Origin: a virus | Direction: 5' to 3' (one strand) | Length of the DNA: 35,996 nt | IMG/VR virus record: IMGVR_UViG_3300031658_000037 | Span: 1-35,996 of that record | In this document: positions 6,527 through 14,509 of the stretch, in pieces | Numbering within the stretch: position 1 is the stretch's first letter | How the letters are laid out: each line of letters opens with the position of its first letter | Made by a program: the position numbers and the translations under genes | Notes under the pieces: model-generated | The model's database searches: none | What the model saw: only the letters and a program-made list of their open reading frames with translations | Told to the model about the DNA's origin: nothing

Positions 6527-7227
6527 TCTTAGTTGATGGGGACATTGTTGCTTACAGGTGTGCATACAAGGCGCAAGATGACCGACCTAAGTATGCTGCC
6601 TATACAGCTAGTTCGTACCTCAGTGACCTCATCAGCGACCTCTATATTAAACTCGACGATGGTGAGCCGGAGTACAAGGTGTACTTGACTGGCCCATCGG
6701 AGGAGAACTTCAGGCATGACTACGCAGTCACTGCGGGCTATAAAGCAAACCGCAAAGATAAAGAGAAACCCAAACACCTGAAAGTGATACGGGATCATCT
6801 TATATCTGATTGGGATGCAATAGTGAGTGTTCGGTGTGAGGCTGACGACGTTATCGCAACAGCTGCAACTGAACACTCAGGGTCAGTTATTGTTTCGGTT
6901 GACAAGGACTTCGATCAAGTGCCTGGGTTGCATTACAATCCTAATAAGAAGACCCTGTACAACGTAACTGAGGAGGACGCTGTTAAGTTCTTGTACGAAC
7001 AGATCCTGACAGGTGACAGGGTTGATAACATTATAGGTATCTATGGCATAGGGCCGGTCAAGGCACGTAAGCACTTGGCTGACTGCGAGAGTGAGGTATC
7101 CATGTATAATAAATGTGTTGAGCTTTACGAGAACGAAGCGAGAGTGGTGGAGAATGCTCGATTACTTTATCTGCAACGAACAGAAGGCGAGATCTGGACA
7201 GCGCCGGAGGAGAACAGTGATGTTTGA
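6523..7227 (+). CDS. 5'-3' exonuclease / flap nuclease, T7 gp6-like
   Basis: FEN/5'-3' exonuclease family, 234 aa, expected to degrade host DNA and remove RNA primers. A GTG start overlaps the SSB stop (GTGA), with GAGG about 9 bp before. Metal ligands are visible in order: D5 and D7 (LVDGD), E106/D108/D109 (EADDV), D127/D129 (SVDKDFD), and D165/D168 in GDRVDN. GIYGIGPVKA then forms the helix-hairpin-helix. Length is slightly below T7 gp6. The domain set is complete. Confidence 0.93.
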   Translation: MILVDGDIVAYRCAYKAQDDRPKYAAYTASSYLSDLISDLYIKLDDGEPEYKVYLTGPSEENFRHDYAVTAGYKANRKDKEKPKHLKVIRDHLISDWDAIVSVRCEADDVIATAATEHSGSVIVSVDKDFDQVPGLHYNPNKKTLYNVTEEDAVKFLYEQILTGDRVDNIIGIYGIGPVKARKHLADCESEVSMYNKCVELYENEARVVENARLLYLQRTEGEIWTAPEENSDV

Positions 7228-7438
7228 AGAGAAGGTTACGATGGAGAGATACAAGAAAGGTTTAAGGGAGATAGAGAAAGAGGAAGATTACATCCTTAAC
7301 CGGGTAAGGACTCTTGAAGATGACAGAAACGGTAACTACAAAGTCTTATTAGAAAAACACAACAGACTCTTAGACCACCTAGGACTAGAAGAGAAGACCT
7401 TGAGTGGAACTGAGCTGGTTATTAAGGAGGACTTATGA
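7220..7438 (+). CDS. Hypothetical helical protein, 72 aa
   Basis: The frame extends further upstream inside the exonuclease gene. I choose ATG 7220 because GGAGGAGA (7206-7213) is an ideal ribosome site and the resulting overlap is only 8 bp. The product is charged and probably coiled-coil (YKKGLREIEKEEDYILNRV, KVLLEKHNRLLDHLGLEEK). The function is not recognisable. Confidence 0.75.
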   Translation: MFEEKVTMERYKKGLREIEKEEDYILNRVRTLEDDRNGNYKVLLEKHNRLLDHLGLEEKTLSGTELVIKEDL

Positions 7439-7656
7439 GTTATGATAGAGAAGAGATTTGTTTTATACAGGCTGAGTGGTATTCATTACCCGCTTTAGTT
7501 AAATCAGACACGCTCAGGATGGATGTATCTGGCCCTACACATGCTAAGTATAACCTAAGTGAGTATAGGAACTTTGTTGGTGGCAGTGGGGAAGAATGTT
7601 ATACAACAAACAAACTGCGGAAACTTAAAAGACATCTGTTTGGTGCTGCGGTATGA
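7435..7656 (+). CDS. Hypothetical protein, 73 aa
   Basis: The ATG overlaps the upstream stop (ATGA), preceded by AAGGAGG inside the previous gene. A mixed sequence ends in a basic KLRKLKRHLFGAAV tail. No family is recognised. It is coupled on both sides in the replication and recombination operon. Confidence 0.7.
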   Translation: MSYDREEICFIQAEWYSLPALVKSDTLRMDVSGPTHAKYNLSEYRNFVGGSGEECYTTNKLRKLKRHLFGAAV

Positions 7657-8051
7657 GGCGCACTAGGCAGAACGTCCCACAAGGATACGATTCATGGCTG
7701 GAGTGGGATCTGTTCCAGGAACTGAATAGCTGTGACTATCACCCCTGTACAGTGGCGTACATCCAAGAGAAGAACTACCATCCAGACTTTGTTTTCTTTG
7801 ACGGATCACGGACGATCTACATAGAAGCTAAGGGTCGTTTTAGGGAGCAGTCAGAGGCAAGGAAGTACATTGACGTAAGAAACTGTCTGGGTGACGATGA
7901 CGAGTTAGTATTTGTATTTCAACGTCCTCAGAATATCATGCCTAATGCACAGACACGTAAAGATGGAACAAAGAGAACTCATGGAGAGTGGGCAACGTAT
8001 CACAAGTTTCGTTGGTTTACTCCACAGACATTACCGGAGGCTTGGAAATGA
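7653..8051 (+). CDS. Endonuclease I / Holliday junction resolvase, T7 gp3-like
   Basis: Branched-DNA endonuclease of the PD-(D/E)XK fold, 132 aa, close to T7 endonuclease I (149 aa). Active-site residues fit the family: E17 (DSWLEWDLF), D45 (YHPDFVFF) and E58/K60 (IYIEAKG), followed by a VFVFQRPQN strand and a C-terminal WFTPQTLPEAWK like the KLIPAEW end of the T7 enzyme. It resolves replication intermediates and helps break down host DNA. ATG overlaps the previous stop by 4 bp. Confidence 0.9.
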   Translation: MRRTRQNVPQGYDSWLEWDLFQELNSCDYHPCTVAYIQEKNYHPDFVFFDGSRTIYIEAKGRFREQSEARKYIDVRNCLGDDDELVFVFQRPQNIMPNAQTRKDGTKRTHGEWATYHKFRWFTPQTLPEAWK

Positions 8052-8377
8052 AAATAACTATGGATGGAGAGTATCAGACGAGAGACGGTGAGGCGGTACG
8101 GGTCTTGGCTGTTGATATACACAATGAAGTGTACCCCGTGGCAGCAGCAGTTATAGATTGTGATGGTGATGAGGAGGTTCACAGCTACACTGCGGAGGGT
8201 CTTTACTATGCTACGGAGGGGATGGAGGAGGCTGGTCTTGATCTAGAGCCTAAGCAGAAAACTGTCTTTGTTAATCTACATGAGAACGGTAATGCTTATT
8301 GGTACAAGAGTGCATCTAAGGCTAGAGACCGTAGCTGGGAGAACCACATAGCAGTAGCAGTGGAGGTCTCTATATGA
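8048..8377 (+). CDS. Hypothetical protein, 109 aa
   Basis: The same frame is open from 7988, but ATG 8048 overlaps the endonuclease stop (ATGA) and has CGGAGG upstream, so the shorter form is chosen. It is acidic, with a beta-rich N half (YQTRDGEAVRVLAVDIHNEV) and a C half reading FVNLHENGNAYWYKSASKAR. Its end overlaps the next gene by 4 bp. I recognise no family. Confidence 0.75.
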   Translation: MKITMDGEYQTRDGEAVRVLAVDIHNEVYPVAAAVIDCDGDEEVHSYTAEGLYYATEGMEEAGLDLEPKQKTVFVNLHENGNAYWYKSASKARDRSWENHIAVAVEVSI

Positions 8378-9141
8378 AGCGCCACCTAGTCGTACCAGAC
8401 GCGCAGGTAAAACCTGGAAATACCGTTGAGCATCTCACCTGGGCAGGCAAGTACGCTGTTGCAACAAAGCCTGATGTGATTGTAGTCATTGGAGATTGGT
8501 GGGACATGCCATCCCTGTCCAGCTACGACGTAGGCAAGAAATCTTTTGAGGGGCGGCGCTATGCGGAGGACGTTAAGGCGGGCAACAAAGCGATGGATGC
8601 ATTCCTGAAACCTATACTGACTGAGACAAGTAGGCTACGAGAGCAGAAACGTAAGCGTTGGAAGCCTCGGTTAGTTTTCACTATGGGTAATCATGAAGAA
8701 CGCATAAACCGCGCTGTTGAGAATGACCCGAAACTCGAAGGGCTAATGAGCTTTGCTGATCTTAACCTTGGTCGCTTTGAAGTGTATGACTACCTACAAC
8801 CTGTCATCATAGATGGTGTTGCATATTGTCACTACTTCACCAGCGGTGTTATGGGTAGACCAGTGTCGTCTGCTAGAGCACTTCTTCAGAAGAAACATAT
8901 GAGTTGCGTGATGGGACACGTTCAGGACAGGGACATTGCATTTACCAAGGACGCAGCAGGTACACGGATGACTGGTCTGTTCGCTGGTATCTTTTATCAA
9001 CACGATGAAGAATATCTCAATGCACAAACGAATGGTTCCTGGGCAGGTATCTGGACGTTCAATGAAGTAAAAGACGGTTCCTTCGATGAGATGCCTATCA
9101 GCATGAGTTACCTACGGAGGAAGTATGGCAAGAACATATGA
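8374..9141 (+). CDS. Calcineurin-like metallophosphatase
   Basis: Predicted phosphoesterase of 255 aa. The metal-binding motifs appear in order: PDAQV (D9, Q11 in place of the common His), GDWWD (D41), GNHEE (N106, H107) and MGHVQDRD near residue 188. Such enzymes are frequent in phage replication modules and may act on nucleotides, 2'-3' cyclic ends or phosphoproteins. The substrate cannot be read from sequence. The Q at position 11 is a known variation in phage members. The ATG overlaps the upstream stop. Confidence 0.88.
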   Translation: MKRHLVVPDAQVKPGNTVEHLTWAGKYAVATKPDVIVVIGDWWDMPSLSSYDVGKKSFEGRRYAEDVKAGNKAMDAFLKPILTETSRLREQKRKRWKPRLVFTMGNHEERINRAVENDPKLEGLMSFADLNLGRFEVYDYLQPVIIDGVAYCHYFTSGVMGRPVSSARALLQKKHMSCVMGHVQDRDIAFTKDAAGTRMTGLFAGIFYQHDEEYLNAQTNGSWAGIWTFNEVKDGSFDEMPISMSYLRRKYGKNI

Positions 9142-9280
9142 TGAGTTACTTGAATACTTAGCCGAACAGGTTGATGAGATAACTTTGTTGGAGTCTCTTG
9201 AGATTACATCACAGGATATTGTTGATCGGTTTGAAGATAAAATTAGAGAGAGACAGTGGAGGTTTGAAGATGAGTATTAA
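9125..9280 (+). CDS. Small acidic protein, 51 aa
   Basis: ATG 9125 lies inside the end of the phosphatase gene (17-bp overlap), with GGAGGA at about 9115. The product contains YDELLEYLAEQVDEITLLES and ITSQDIVDRFEDKIRERQW. This resembles a short phage domain often found beside nucleotide-metabolism genes (a recollection, not a search). It overlaps the DUF3310 gene by 11 bp. Tight packing and a good ribosome site support it. Confidence 0.75.
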   Translation: MARTYDELLEYLAEQVDEITLLESLEITSQDIVDRFEDKIRERQWRFEDEY

Positions 9281-9620
9281 TGATGCAAGTCCTGGTGAAT
9301 GGTCAGTGGCGCATAAGAAAAGTATGGAAGATACGCTTGAAGAACCTCAGAGCTACGTCAATGAGGCAGGAGCAGAACCTAAGTGGCAGCAGTATCAAGA
9401 CGAGAGGGACTCTAAGGAGGCGTTAGGCACACAGGTCGGCGGTGACTGGTACAAGAACATGACTATACAGCCGCTGGAGTTCATACTCGCTAACGACCTC
9501 GGCTTCTGTGAAGGTAACGCCATCAAATACATTTGCAGGCATGAGTCAAAAGGTGGCTCCTTGGACATCGACAAGGCAATACATTATCTGGAGATGCTGA
9601 AGGAGGACTGTTATGGGTGA
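9270..9620 (+). CDS. DUF3310 protein, related to T7 gp1.7 C-terminal region
   Basis: The frame is open from 9198. ATG 9270 is preferred because GGAGG (9258-9262) precedes it, giving 116 aa. The C-terminal half (YKNMTIQPLEFILANDLGFC, IKYICRHESKGG, KAIHYLEML) is a textbook DUF3310 domain, seen in T7 gp1.7 nucleotide kinase and many other phage proteins. The N-terminal half is variable. It is likely a nucleotide-metabolism accessory. It sits shortly upstream of the ribonucleotide reductase gene. Confidence 0.88.
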   Translation: MSINDASPGEWSVAHKKSMEDTLEEPQSYVNEAGAEPKWQQYQDERDSKEALGTQVGGDWYKNMTIQPLEFILANDLGFCEGNAIKYICRHESKGGSLDIDKAIHYLEMLKEDCYG

Positions 9621-9828
9621 CATAACGTCAATCGACGGAGGCTCTATTGACACTGGTGAGTTCCTGGGCGAGTACATGATGGTGTATTTCGATGAGGACG
9701 GTAACGTAACACCGATCTGGACAGATAACTTGACAGAAGATCAGCTCTCACACGGCGCGTTGAAGTTGCTGCACTATGTACAGATAGCTAACTTTGTAGA
9801 ATTGGAGGATGAATATGAAGGTGATTGA
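9613..9828 (+). CDS. Hypothetical acidic protein, 71 aa
   Basis: ATG overlaps the DUF3310 gene by 8 bp, with AAGGAGG in that gene as ribosome site. It is acidic, with YMMVYFDEDGNVTPIWTDNL followed by a helical segment (GALKLLHYVQIANFVELEDE). No family is recognised. Confidence 0.7.
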   Translation: MGDITSIDGGSIDTGEFLGEYMMVYFDEDGNVTPIWTDNLTEDQLSHGALKLLHYVQIANFVELEDEYEGD

Positions 9829-10069
9829 AGGTGGTTTCGGTAAGGAGAATACATCGGCATCTGAGTTGTTTGTTCAACTGGCAGCAATATGTAAGGAAGC
9901 GGAGGACGATGGAGTAAACCTAAAGGGCGTTGGTATCATAGCTGTTAAGGGTGATGTCTTTGAAGTAGGTTCTAACACAGAGACCTTGGAGGATACTCAG
10001 GCGGTTCTCGCCGTGGGTGCTTCATTGATGTTAGATATAATTAAAGATCAATATATTGGAGAAGATTAA
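9815..10069 (+). CDS. Hypothetical protein, 84 aa
   Basis: Two ATGs are possible, at 9809 and 9815. GGAGG at 9804-9808 is too close to the first, so 9815 is chosen. It contains a helix (SELFVQLAAICKEAEDDG) and a beta segment (GVGIIAVKGDVFEVGSNT). It resembles small phage proteins with a tubulin-like or chaperone-like VGSNT motif, but I cannot name it. It is coupled to the reductase gene (1-bp TAATG overlap). Confidence 0.7.
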   Translation: MKVIEGGFGKENTSASELFVQLAAICKEAEDDGVNLKGVGIIAVKGDVFEVGSNTETLEDTQAVLAVGASLMLDIIKDQYIGED

Positions 10070-11706
10070 TGAGTGAGTTTAAGAACTCTTTTGGACAAAA
10101 CATATTCAACCAGAAGTATGCAAACTTTGAAGGGCAAACGTGGTCTGAGAAGTGTGACTTGATTGTTGATGACGTAACAGAAAACATATTCGATGAGACC
10201 TCCCGTGAGGGTTTAAAGGTTTACATGAAAGACTTTAAAGTACTGCCTGGTGGGCGGTACATTTACTACGCAGGACGCGAAGCGAAGTTCTACAACAACT
10301 GCTACCTACTAAGAGGTGAGGAAGATACACGTGAGGAGTGGGGTGATCTGCTCAAGCGTTCGAGTGACTGCCTCATGTCCGGTGGTGGTATCGGTGTAGA
10401 CTATTCGGTATTCAGACCAGAGGGTGCGCCACTGGGCAGGACAGGTGGCACAGCTTCAGGCCCGTTGCCTCTGATGTGTTCAGTTAACGAGGTAGGGCGT
10501 AACGTAATGCAGGGTGGTTCTCGGCGGTCAGCAATCTACGCTTCTCTTAACTGGAGACATGGTGACGCGAGTGACTTCCTAAAACTCAAGGACTGGAAAA
10601 CTCAAGAGATCGCTGAAGGTGTATCCTACCACGACAGCAAACAGTTTAACTTTAACGCACATGCACCGTTGGATATGACCAACATATCTCTTAACTACGA
10701 CAACGCATTCCTAGACCACATTAGTCAAGGTCATTTACCACAGATCTTTATTGATAACTGCCGCAACGCAATGGAAACTGGGGAACCTGGCTTCAGCTTT
10801 AACTTTGGAGATAAGGAAAATGAAACACTTAGGAATGCTTGTACGGAGGTTACGTCTGAAGATGACAGTGATGTATGCAACCTTGGTTCTGTCAACATGG
10901 GAGCTATTGAATCAATTGATGAATTCAGGGATGTTATACGCCTCGCCTCAGGGTTTCTTGTTTGCGGTACTCTTACTGCTGACCTACCCTATGATAAGAT
11001 TCGGGAGGTACGCAAGAAGAATCGGAGACTTGGCCTTGGATTGATGGGTGTACATGAGTGGCTTCTCAAGAGGGGCTACGAATATGGGATGAACAAGGAG
11101 TTACGACAATGGATGGAAGTCTATAGAGAGGAGAGTGAGCGTGCTGCTAACAGTCTTTGTGATCGTCTTAATATCAGTCGTCCCATTGCTTACCGCGCTA
11201 TTGCACCCACTGGAACCATTGGAATCCTGGCAGGTACGACTACTGGCATTGAGCCGTTGTACGCTGTTGCTTATAAGCGTCGTTACCTTGTCGATGGTAC
11301 TAAGTGGCGTTATGAGTACGTCGTAGATGCAACTGCGGAGGAGTTGATACAACAACACGGCCTTGATCCTAACAAGATTGAGACTAGTATGGATCTGGCA
11401 AGTGACTATAAGCGCCGCCTTGAGTTTCAAGCAGACATTCAAGACTACGTGGATATGGCTATCAGCTCAACAATCAACATGCCTGAGTGGGGTTCTGAGT
11501 TGAACAATGAGTCGTTAGTTGAGGACTTTGCTAGAACGCTGGCGCACTTTGCACCGAGACTGAGAGGATTTACTGTGTATCCAGATGGGGCGAGGGGAGG
11601 ACAGCCATTGACTGTTTGTTCTTATAAGGAAGCTAAACGGCACAAGGGCCAGATCTTTGAAGAGAATTCAGAGGCGGTCTGCTCTGGGGGAGTGTGTGGG
11701 ATATGA
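10069..11706 (+). CDS. nrdJ: Adenosylcobalamin-dependent ribonucleotide reductase (class II)
   Basis: Converts ribonucleotides to deoxyribonucleotides using a B12-generated thiyl radical, supplying dNTPs for phage replication. Expected residues are present: C78 (NNCYLL), the N256-A-C258-T-E260 active loop (usually NPCGE) and C270 (VCNLGSVNM). The C-terminal redox pair is C538 and C543 (CSGGVCGI). GGGIGVDYS, GSRRSA and APTGTIG nucleotide/barrel motifs also occur. At 545 aa it is shorter than bacterial monomeric enzymes (about 700+ aa) but similar to phage versions. It is the largest gene near the end of the rightward arm. The host must make or import B12. Confidence 0.93.
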   Translation: MSEFKNSFGQNIFNQKYANFEGQTWSEKCDLIVDDVTENIFDETSREGLKVYMKDFKVLPGGRYIYYAGREAKFYNNCYLLRGEEDTREEWGDLLKRSSDCLMSGGGIGVDYSVFRPEGAPLGRTGGTASGPLPLMCSVNEVGRNVMQGGSRRSAIYASLNWRHGDASDFLKLKDWKTQEIAEGVSYHDSKQFNFNAHAPLDMTNISLNYDNAFLDHISQGHLPQIFIDNCRNAMETGEPGFSFNFGDKENETLRNACTEVTSEDDSDVCNLGSVNMGAIESIDEFRDVIRLASGFLVCGTLTADLPYDKIREVRKKNRRLGLGLMGVHEWLLKRGYEYGMNKELRQWMEVYREESERAANSLCDRLNISRPIAYRAIAPTGTIGILAGTTTGIEPLYAVAYKRRYLVDGTKWRYEYVVDATAEELIQQHGLDPNKIETSMDLASDYKRRLEFQADIQDYVDMAISSTINMPEWGSELNNESLVEDFARTLAHFAPRLRGFTVYPDGARGGQPLTVCSYKEAKRHKGQIFEENSEAVCSGGVCGI

Positions 11707-11912
11707 AAAGCAGAATACGGCTGGTACATAATCTGGATCGCGACGTATACATACCTGAGTGTCTTATTGATGGCGATGAAGGGTGGTTTAGTTTACTAAG
11801 ACATTCAACGTTACCTAATCCAACTACGCTTGAGGGAGCTAGGTTGTATATTGATAGGCACTGCTACGTGTCACCTCCTGACGAGATACTAGAGGAGAGA
11901 GAACATACTTAG
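11703..11912 (+). CDS. Hypothetical protein, 69 aa
   Basis: ATG overlaps the reductase stop (ATGA), with GGGGGAG upstream. This is the last gene of the rightward arm. Its TAG (11910-11912) overlaps the TAA of the convergent gene at 11909 (TTAG on the + strand). It is mixed charge, with no known family. It might be a glutaredoxin-like partner by position, but no CxxC is present, so that is not supported. Confidence 0.7.
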   Translation: MKSRIRLVHNLDRDVYIPECLIDGDEGWFSLLRHSTLPNPTTLEGARLYIDRHCYVSPPDEILEEREHT

Positions 11913-14506
11913 TCGTCAGTAAGTAATCGCTTACCAGTACCCATACGAACTATTCGATCTATGTTGGAGAATCCTGGGACGTAAGTCTGAGTTGCCTTCA
12001 ACAATGGATTGAATGGATCGTTCTCACCAGTTAACAGGTTCTTTCCTGTACTATAGCCACCACTACCTAGCCTAAAGAGGGCAGAAACGGGAGCAGGTAT
12101 AGGTTCAAGTACGTCACCGCCATACTCTTCAGCCCTAATGTTCATTATTCCAGAGGATATGTTAGAACCTATCTGATTCATAAACGCATTAGACACGCCA
12201 TCAGGAGTGAACAGGTTCGCTAGTGTCTTGTCTTCTTTGGACTGATCCAGTGTCATACGGAAGTCATCCCAGATACCCGCAGCAACTCCAAATATACCAG
12301 CGTACTTGGCAGAATTCAACATCGCCTCTCGCATAGCAGTTGCACCTTCTTTACTGTTAACACCAAGCTGCTTCGCCTTATACATATTCAGCCCTATGTC
12401 GGTACGCATTCCATTCATCTGGCGGTTCATGTATGACAACATGCTGTACATCATACGTCCGTTAGGGTTGTCATGGAAGGCTTTGGGCAGGGTTGCTGCG
12501 CTGACTGGCTGCCACTTGTTCAATGAAGCACCAGCAAAGTTAACCATCCAGGGGTTCTCCATGCTGCCTTCTTTGAGTGCGTTGATAGTAGCCTGAAACT
12601 CAACCTCATCTAAGCCCCTCATACCATCATGCTTACGTAGCTTGTCAAGAGACTTCTTTGAACCGCTCTTAGCAAGCTTCATACCTCTTTTGATAGCACT
12701 GTTAGCTAACATTTCTTGCCCCATGCGGTTAACGGTAGAGACACCGGAGAGTCCATAAAGTGTTTTATTGCCTATGTCGGCTACGTTGCCAATCTTAACC
12801 ATACGGGCAGTCTCAGCAGCGTTGGTCATTTCCTTCTTACCAGCCTGAGCAAGCTCTCCCATGAAGTCAGAATCTAAACCGAGCTGATGCTGTGACATCC
12901 AGTTCTTATTCTTAATGCCTGCCGTCTTCTGAAACGTAGACAAGATAGCGCCAGGTAGTGTCTCAGCCCAAGCCCTAACACCATTCTGATATATGGGTGC
13001 TGTCACTCCTTCAGCCATGTTCAACACAGCGTTGAGTGGATTTGCTAGGAGAGCAGTGCTGGTCACACGACGTAGTATTGCACCAATTGTGTTACCTCCC
13101 TGCTTCGACGCTACCATCTGAGTTGTTAAACCATTCATTAGGTTAGCTGCTACATCAGAGCTTGCACCTTGATCTTTAGCTTCTTTACCGATAGCTTCTA
13201 TCACTAAGTTAAGACGACTCTTCACCTCACCCTTAACAGGCTGTTTAACTGAAGCGAAGTCTATGCCAAACTTATGTGCTAACACCTTAGCTGCTGATAT
13301 ATCCTGAGCGTAGTCCTTCACAGCTATTAGTGGGTTAAAGTATTCTGAATCTGTAGGTTTCCTAACTGAGTCAAAACCAGGTAGTCGCTTTGTAGGAAAG
13401 AAGTCAACGTCAGAGGATTTAACAAAGTCTTCGGACTGAAGTAGCTTGACTTGATCCTCTAGATTTTCAATGATGCTTCTTTCGTTAGGGCTTTTAGTTG
13501 CATTCTTTAGATCTTCCCAGCTTACACGCTTACCACTAGGGAGTGTCTCGTTCATATTCAGAGCCATCGTCTTCAACGCTCTGTTGTTCTCGAATAGTTC
13601 TTGAGCGCCCTTAAGCGTAGTGTCGAATACTTCTTCGATCATCTGCTCATCTGCGCGTATCATCGTGCCAGAGTCTTCAGCTAACCGAGCTGCCCTAGGA
13701 CTGGCATGTTTACTGATCCACTCCTTTGTAGATAAAAACACAGAGTCCAGGAAGTCGCCTTCTGTGTGTGCTGCCCTTCCTGCTTCACCTTCAGTTACTT
13801 CGCCTGCTGTCCTAGCGCCTAGTGTAGTATCTGCTGCGAAACCTAATCGGCCTCCCTGCTTTACCTTACCTGACTTACTAAAGCCTTCAACACCACCTAT
13901 GTGGCTACCTTGACCGTCTACGTTAAGGAACTTGTCAGTTGCTTTAGTTGCACCCTTAGTTAAAAACGCGCCTGAAGCAGCACCGAGAACACCACCAACA
14001 CCAGCGCCCATGAGAGCACCGCTTGCACGTTCATCGCCCTCACTTGCTAGGAAGCCGTAAACAGAACCTTCAGCTGCCGACAAAGCACCTACCTTCATAG
14101 CTCTCTGTGCTTTCGTGCCTGCCTGTGCGACCTTAACCATGCCTGCGCCTGGGATAAAGAAACCGGAAACGAGGCCAGTGCCGAACAGGAGAGTTGATGT
14201 TAATGGATTCTCATCCCCGAACCTCTCAAGGTCTGCTCTGGATTCTGTGATAGCCTCGTCCCAAGTATCTGCATCGCCTGTCATTCTGCGTATCAGCGCA
14301 TCTAGTTCGTCACCTGCACCAATAGCGCCCTCAACAAACTCGACAGCGCCTGAGCGGAAAGCACTATAGTCTTCATTTACTTCTTCATACCTGCCTAGTC
14401 GAGGGTCTCTATCACTTATTAGAGCCTTAAACAGTACGTCAGATTCGGTTTCATCGTTGCCCGAAGCCATTAGATCTGCAAATAACTTATCCGATTCCGA
14501 AGCCAT
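11909..14506 (-). CDS. Large putative internal virion / ejection protein, 865 aa
   Basis: This is the distal gene of the late arm. The N terminus is acidic (ASESDKLFADLMASGNDETE), followed by small-residue hydrophobic stretches at about 100-125 (LFGTGLVSGFFIPGAGMVKV) and 155-185 (GALMGAGVGGVLGAASGAFL), typical of proteins that insert in the host envelope during DNA ejection. The rest is helical and charged, with no recognisable enzymatic motif. A RWQP-like region near the C terminus (SLNKWQPVSAATLPKAF) is typical of ejection-associated proteins in SIO1-like podoviruses, by memory. The ribosome site GAGGAGG lies in the previous gene's last codons. Confidence 0.7.
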   Translation of the reverse strand: MASESDKLFADLMASGNDETESDVLFKALISDRDPRLGRYEEVNEDYSAFRSGAVEFVEGAIGAGDELDALIRRMTGDADTWDEAITESRADLERFGDENPLTSTLLFGTGLVSGFFIPGAGMVKVAQAGTKAQRAMKVGALSAAEGSVYGFLASEGDERASGALMGAGVGGVLGAASGAFLTKGATKATDKFLNVDGQGSHIGGVEGFSKSGKVKQGGRLGFAADTTLGARTAGEVTEGEAGRAAHTEGDFLDSVFLSTKEWISKHASPRAARLAEDSGTMIRADEQMIEEVFDTTLKGAQELFENNRALKTMALNMNETLPSGKRVSWEDLKNATKSPNERSIIENLEDQVKLLQSEDFVKSSDVDFFPTKRLPGFDSVRKPTDSEYFNPLIAVKDYAQDISAAKVLAHKFGIDFASVKQPVKGEVKSRLNLVIEAIGKEAKDQGASSDVAANLMNGLTTQMVASKQGGNTIGAILRRVTSTALLANPLNAVLNMAEGVTAPIYQNGVRAWAETLPGAILSTFQKTAGIKNKNWMSQHQLGLDSDFMGELAQAGKKEMTNAAETARMVKIGNVADIGNKTLYGLSGVSTVNRMGQEMLANSAIKRGMKLAKSGSKKSLDKLRKHDGMRGLDEVEFQATINALKEGSMENPWMVNFAGASLNKWQPVSAATLPKAFHDNPNGRMMYSMLSYMNRQMNGMRTDIGLNMYKAKQLGVNSKEGATAMREAMLNSAKYAGIFGVAAGIWDDFRMTLDQSKEDKTLANLFTPDGVSNAFMNQIGSNISSGIMNIRAEEYGGDVLEPIPAPVSALFRLGSGGYSTGKNLLTGENDPFNPLLKATQTYVPGFSNIDRIVRMGTGKRLLTDD

Positions 14507-14509
14507 TGC

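Noticed and set aside
11101-11442. Minus-strand frame in the reductase gene, and similar frames inside other long genes
   Set aside because: Shadows of strongly supported coding sequence on the other strand; no start signals.
11703-11912. Glutaredoxin or thioredoxin partner of the reductase
   Set aside because: The position is suggestive, but no CxxC motif is present in the 69-aa product.
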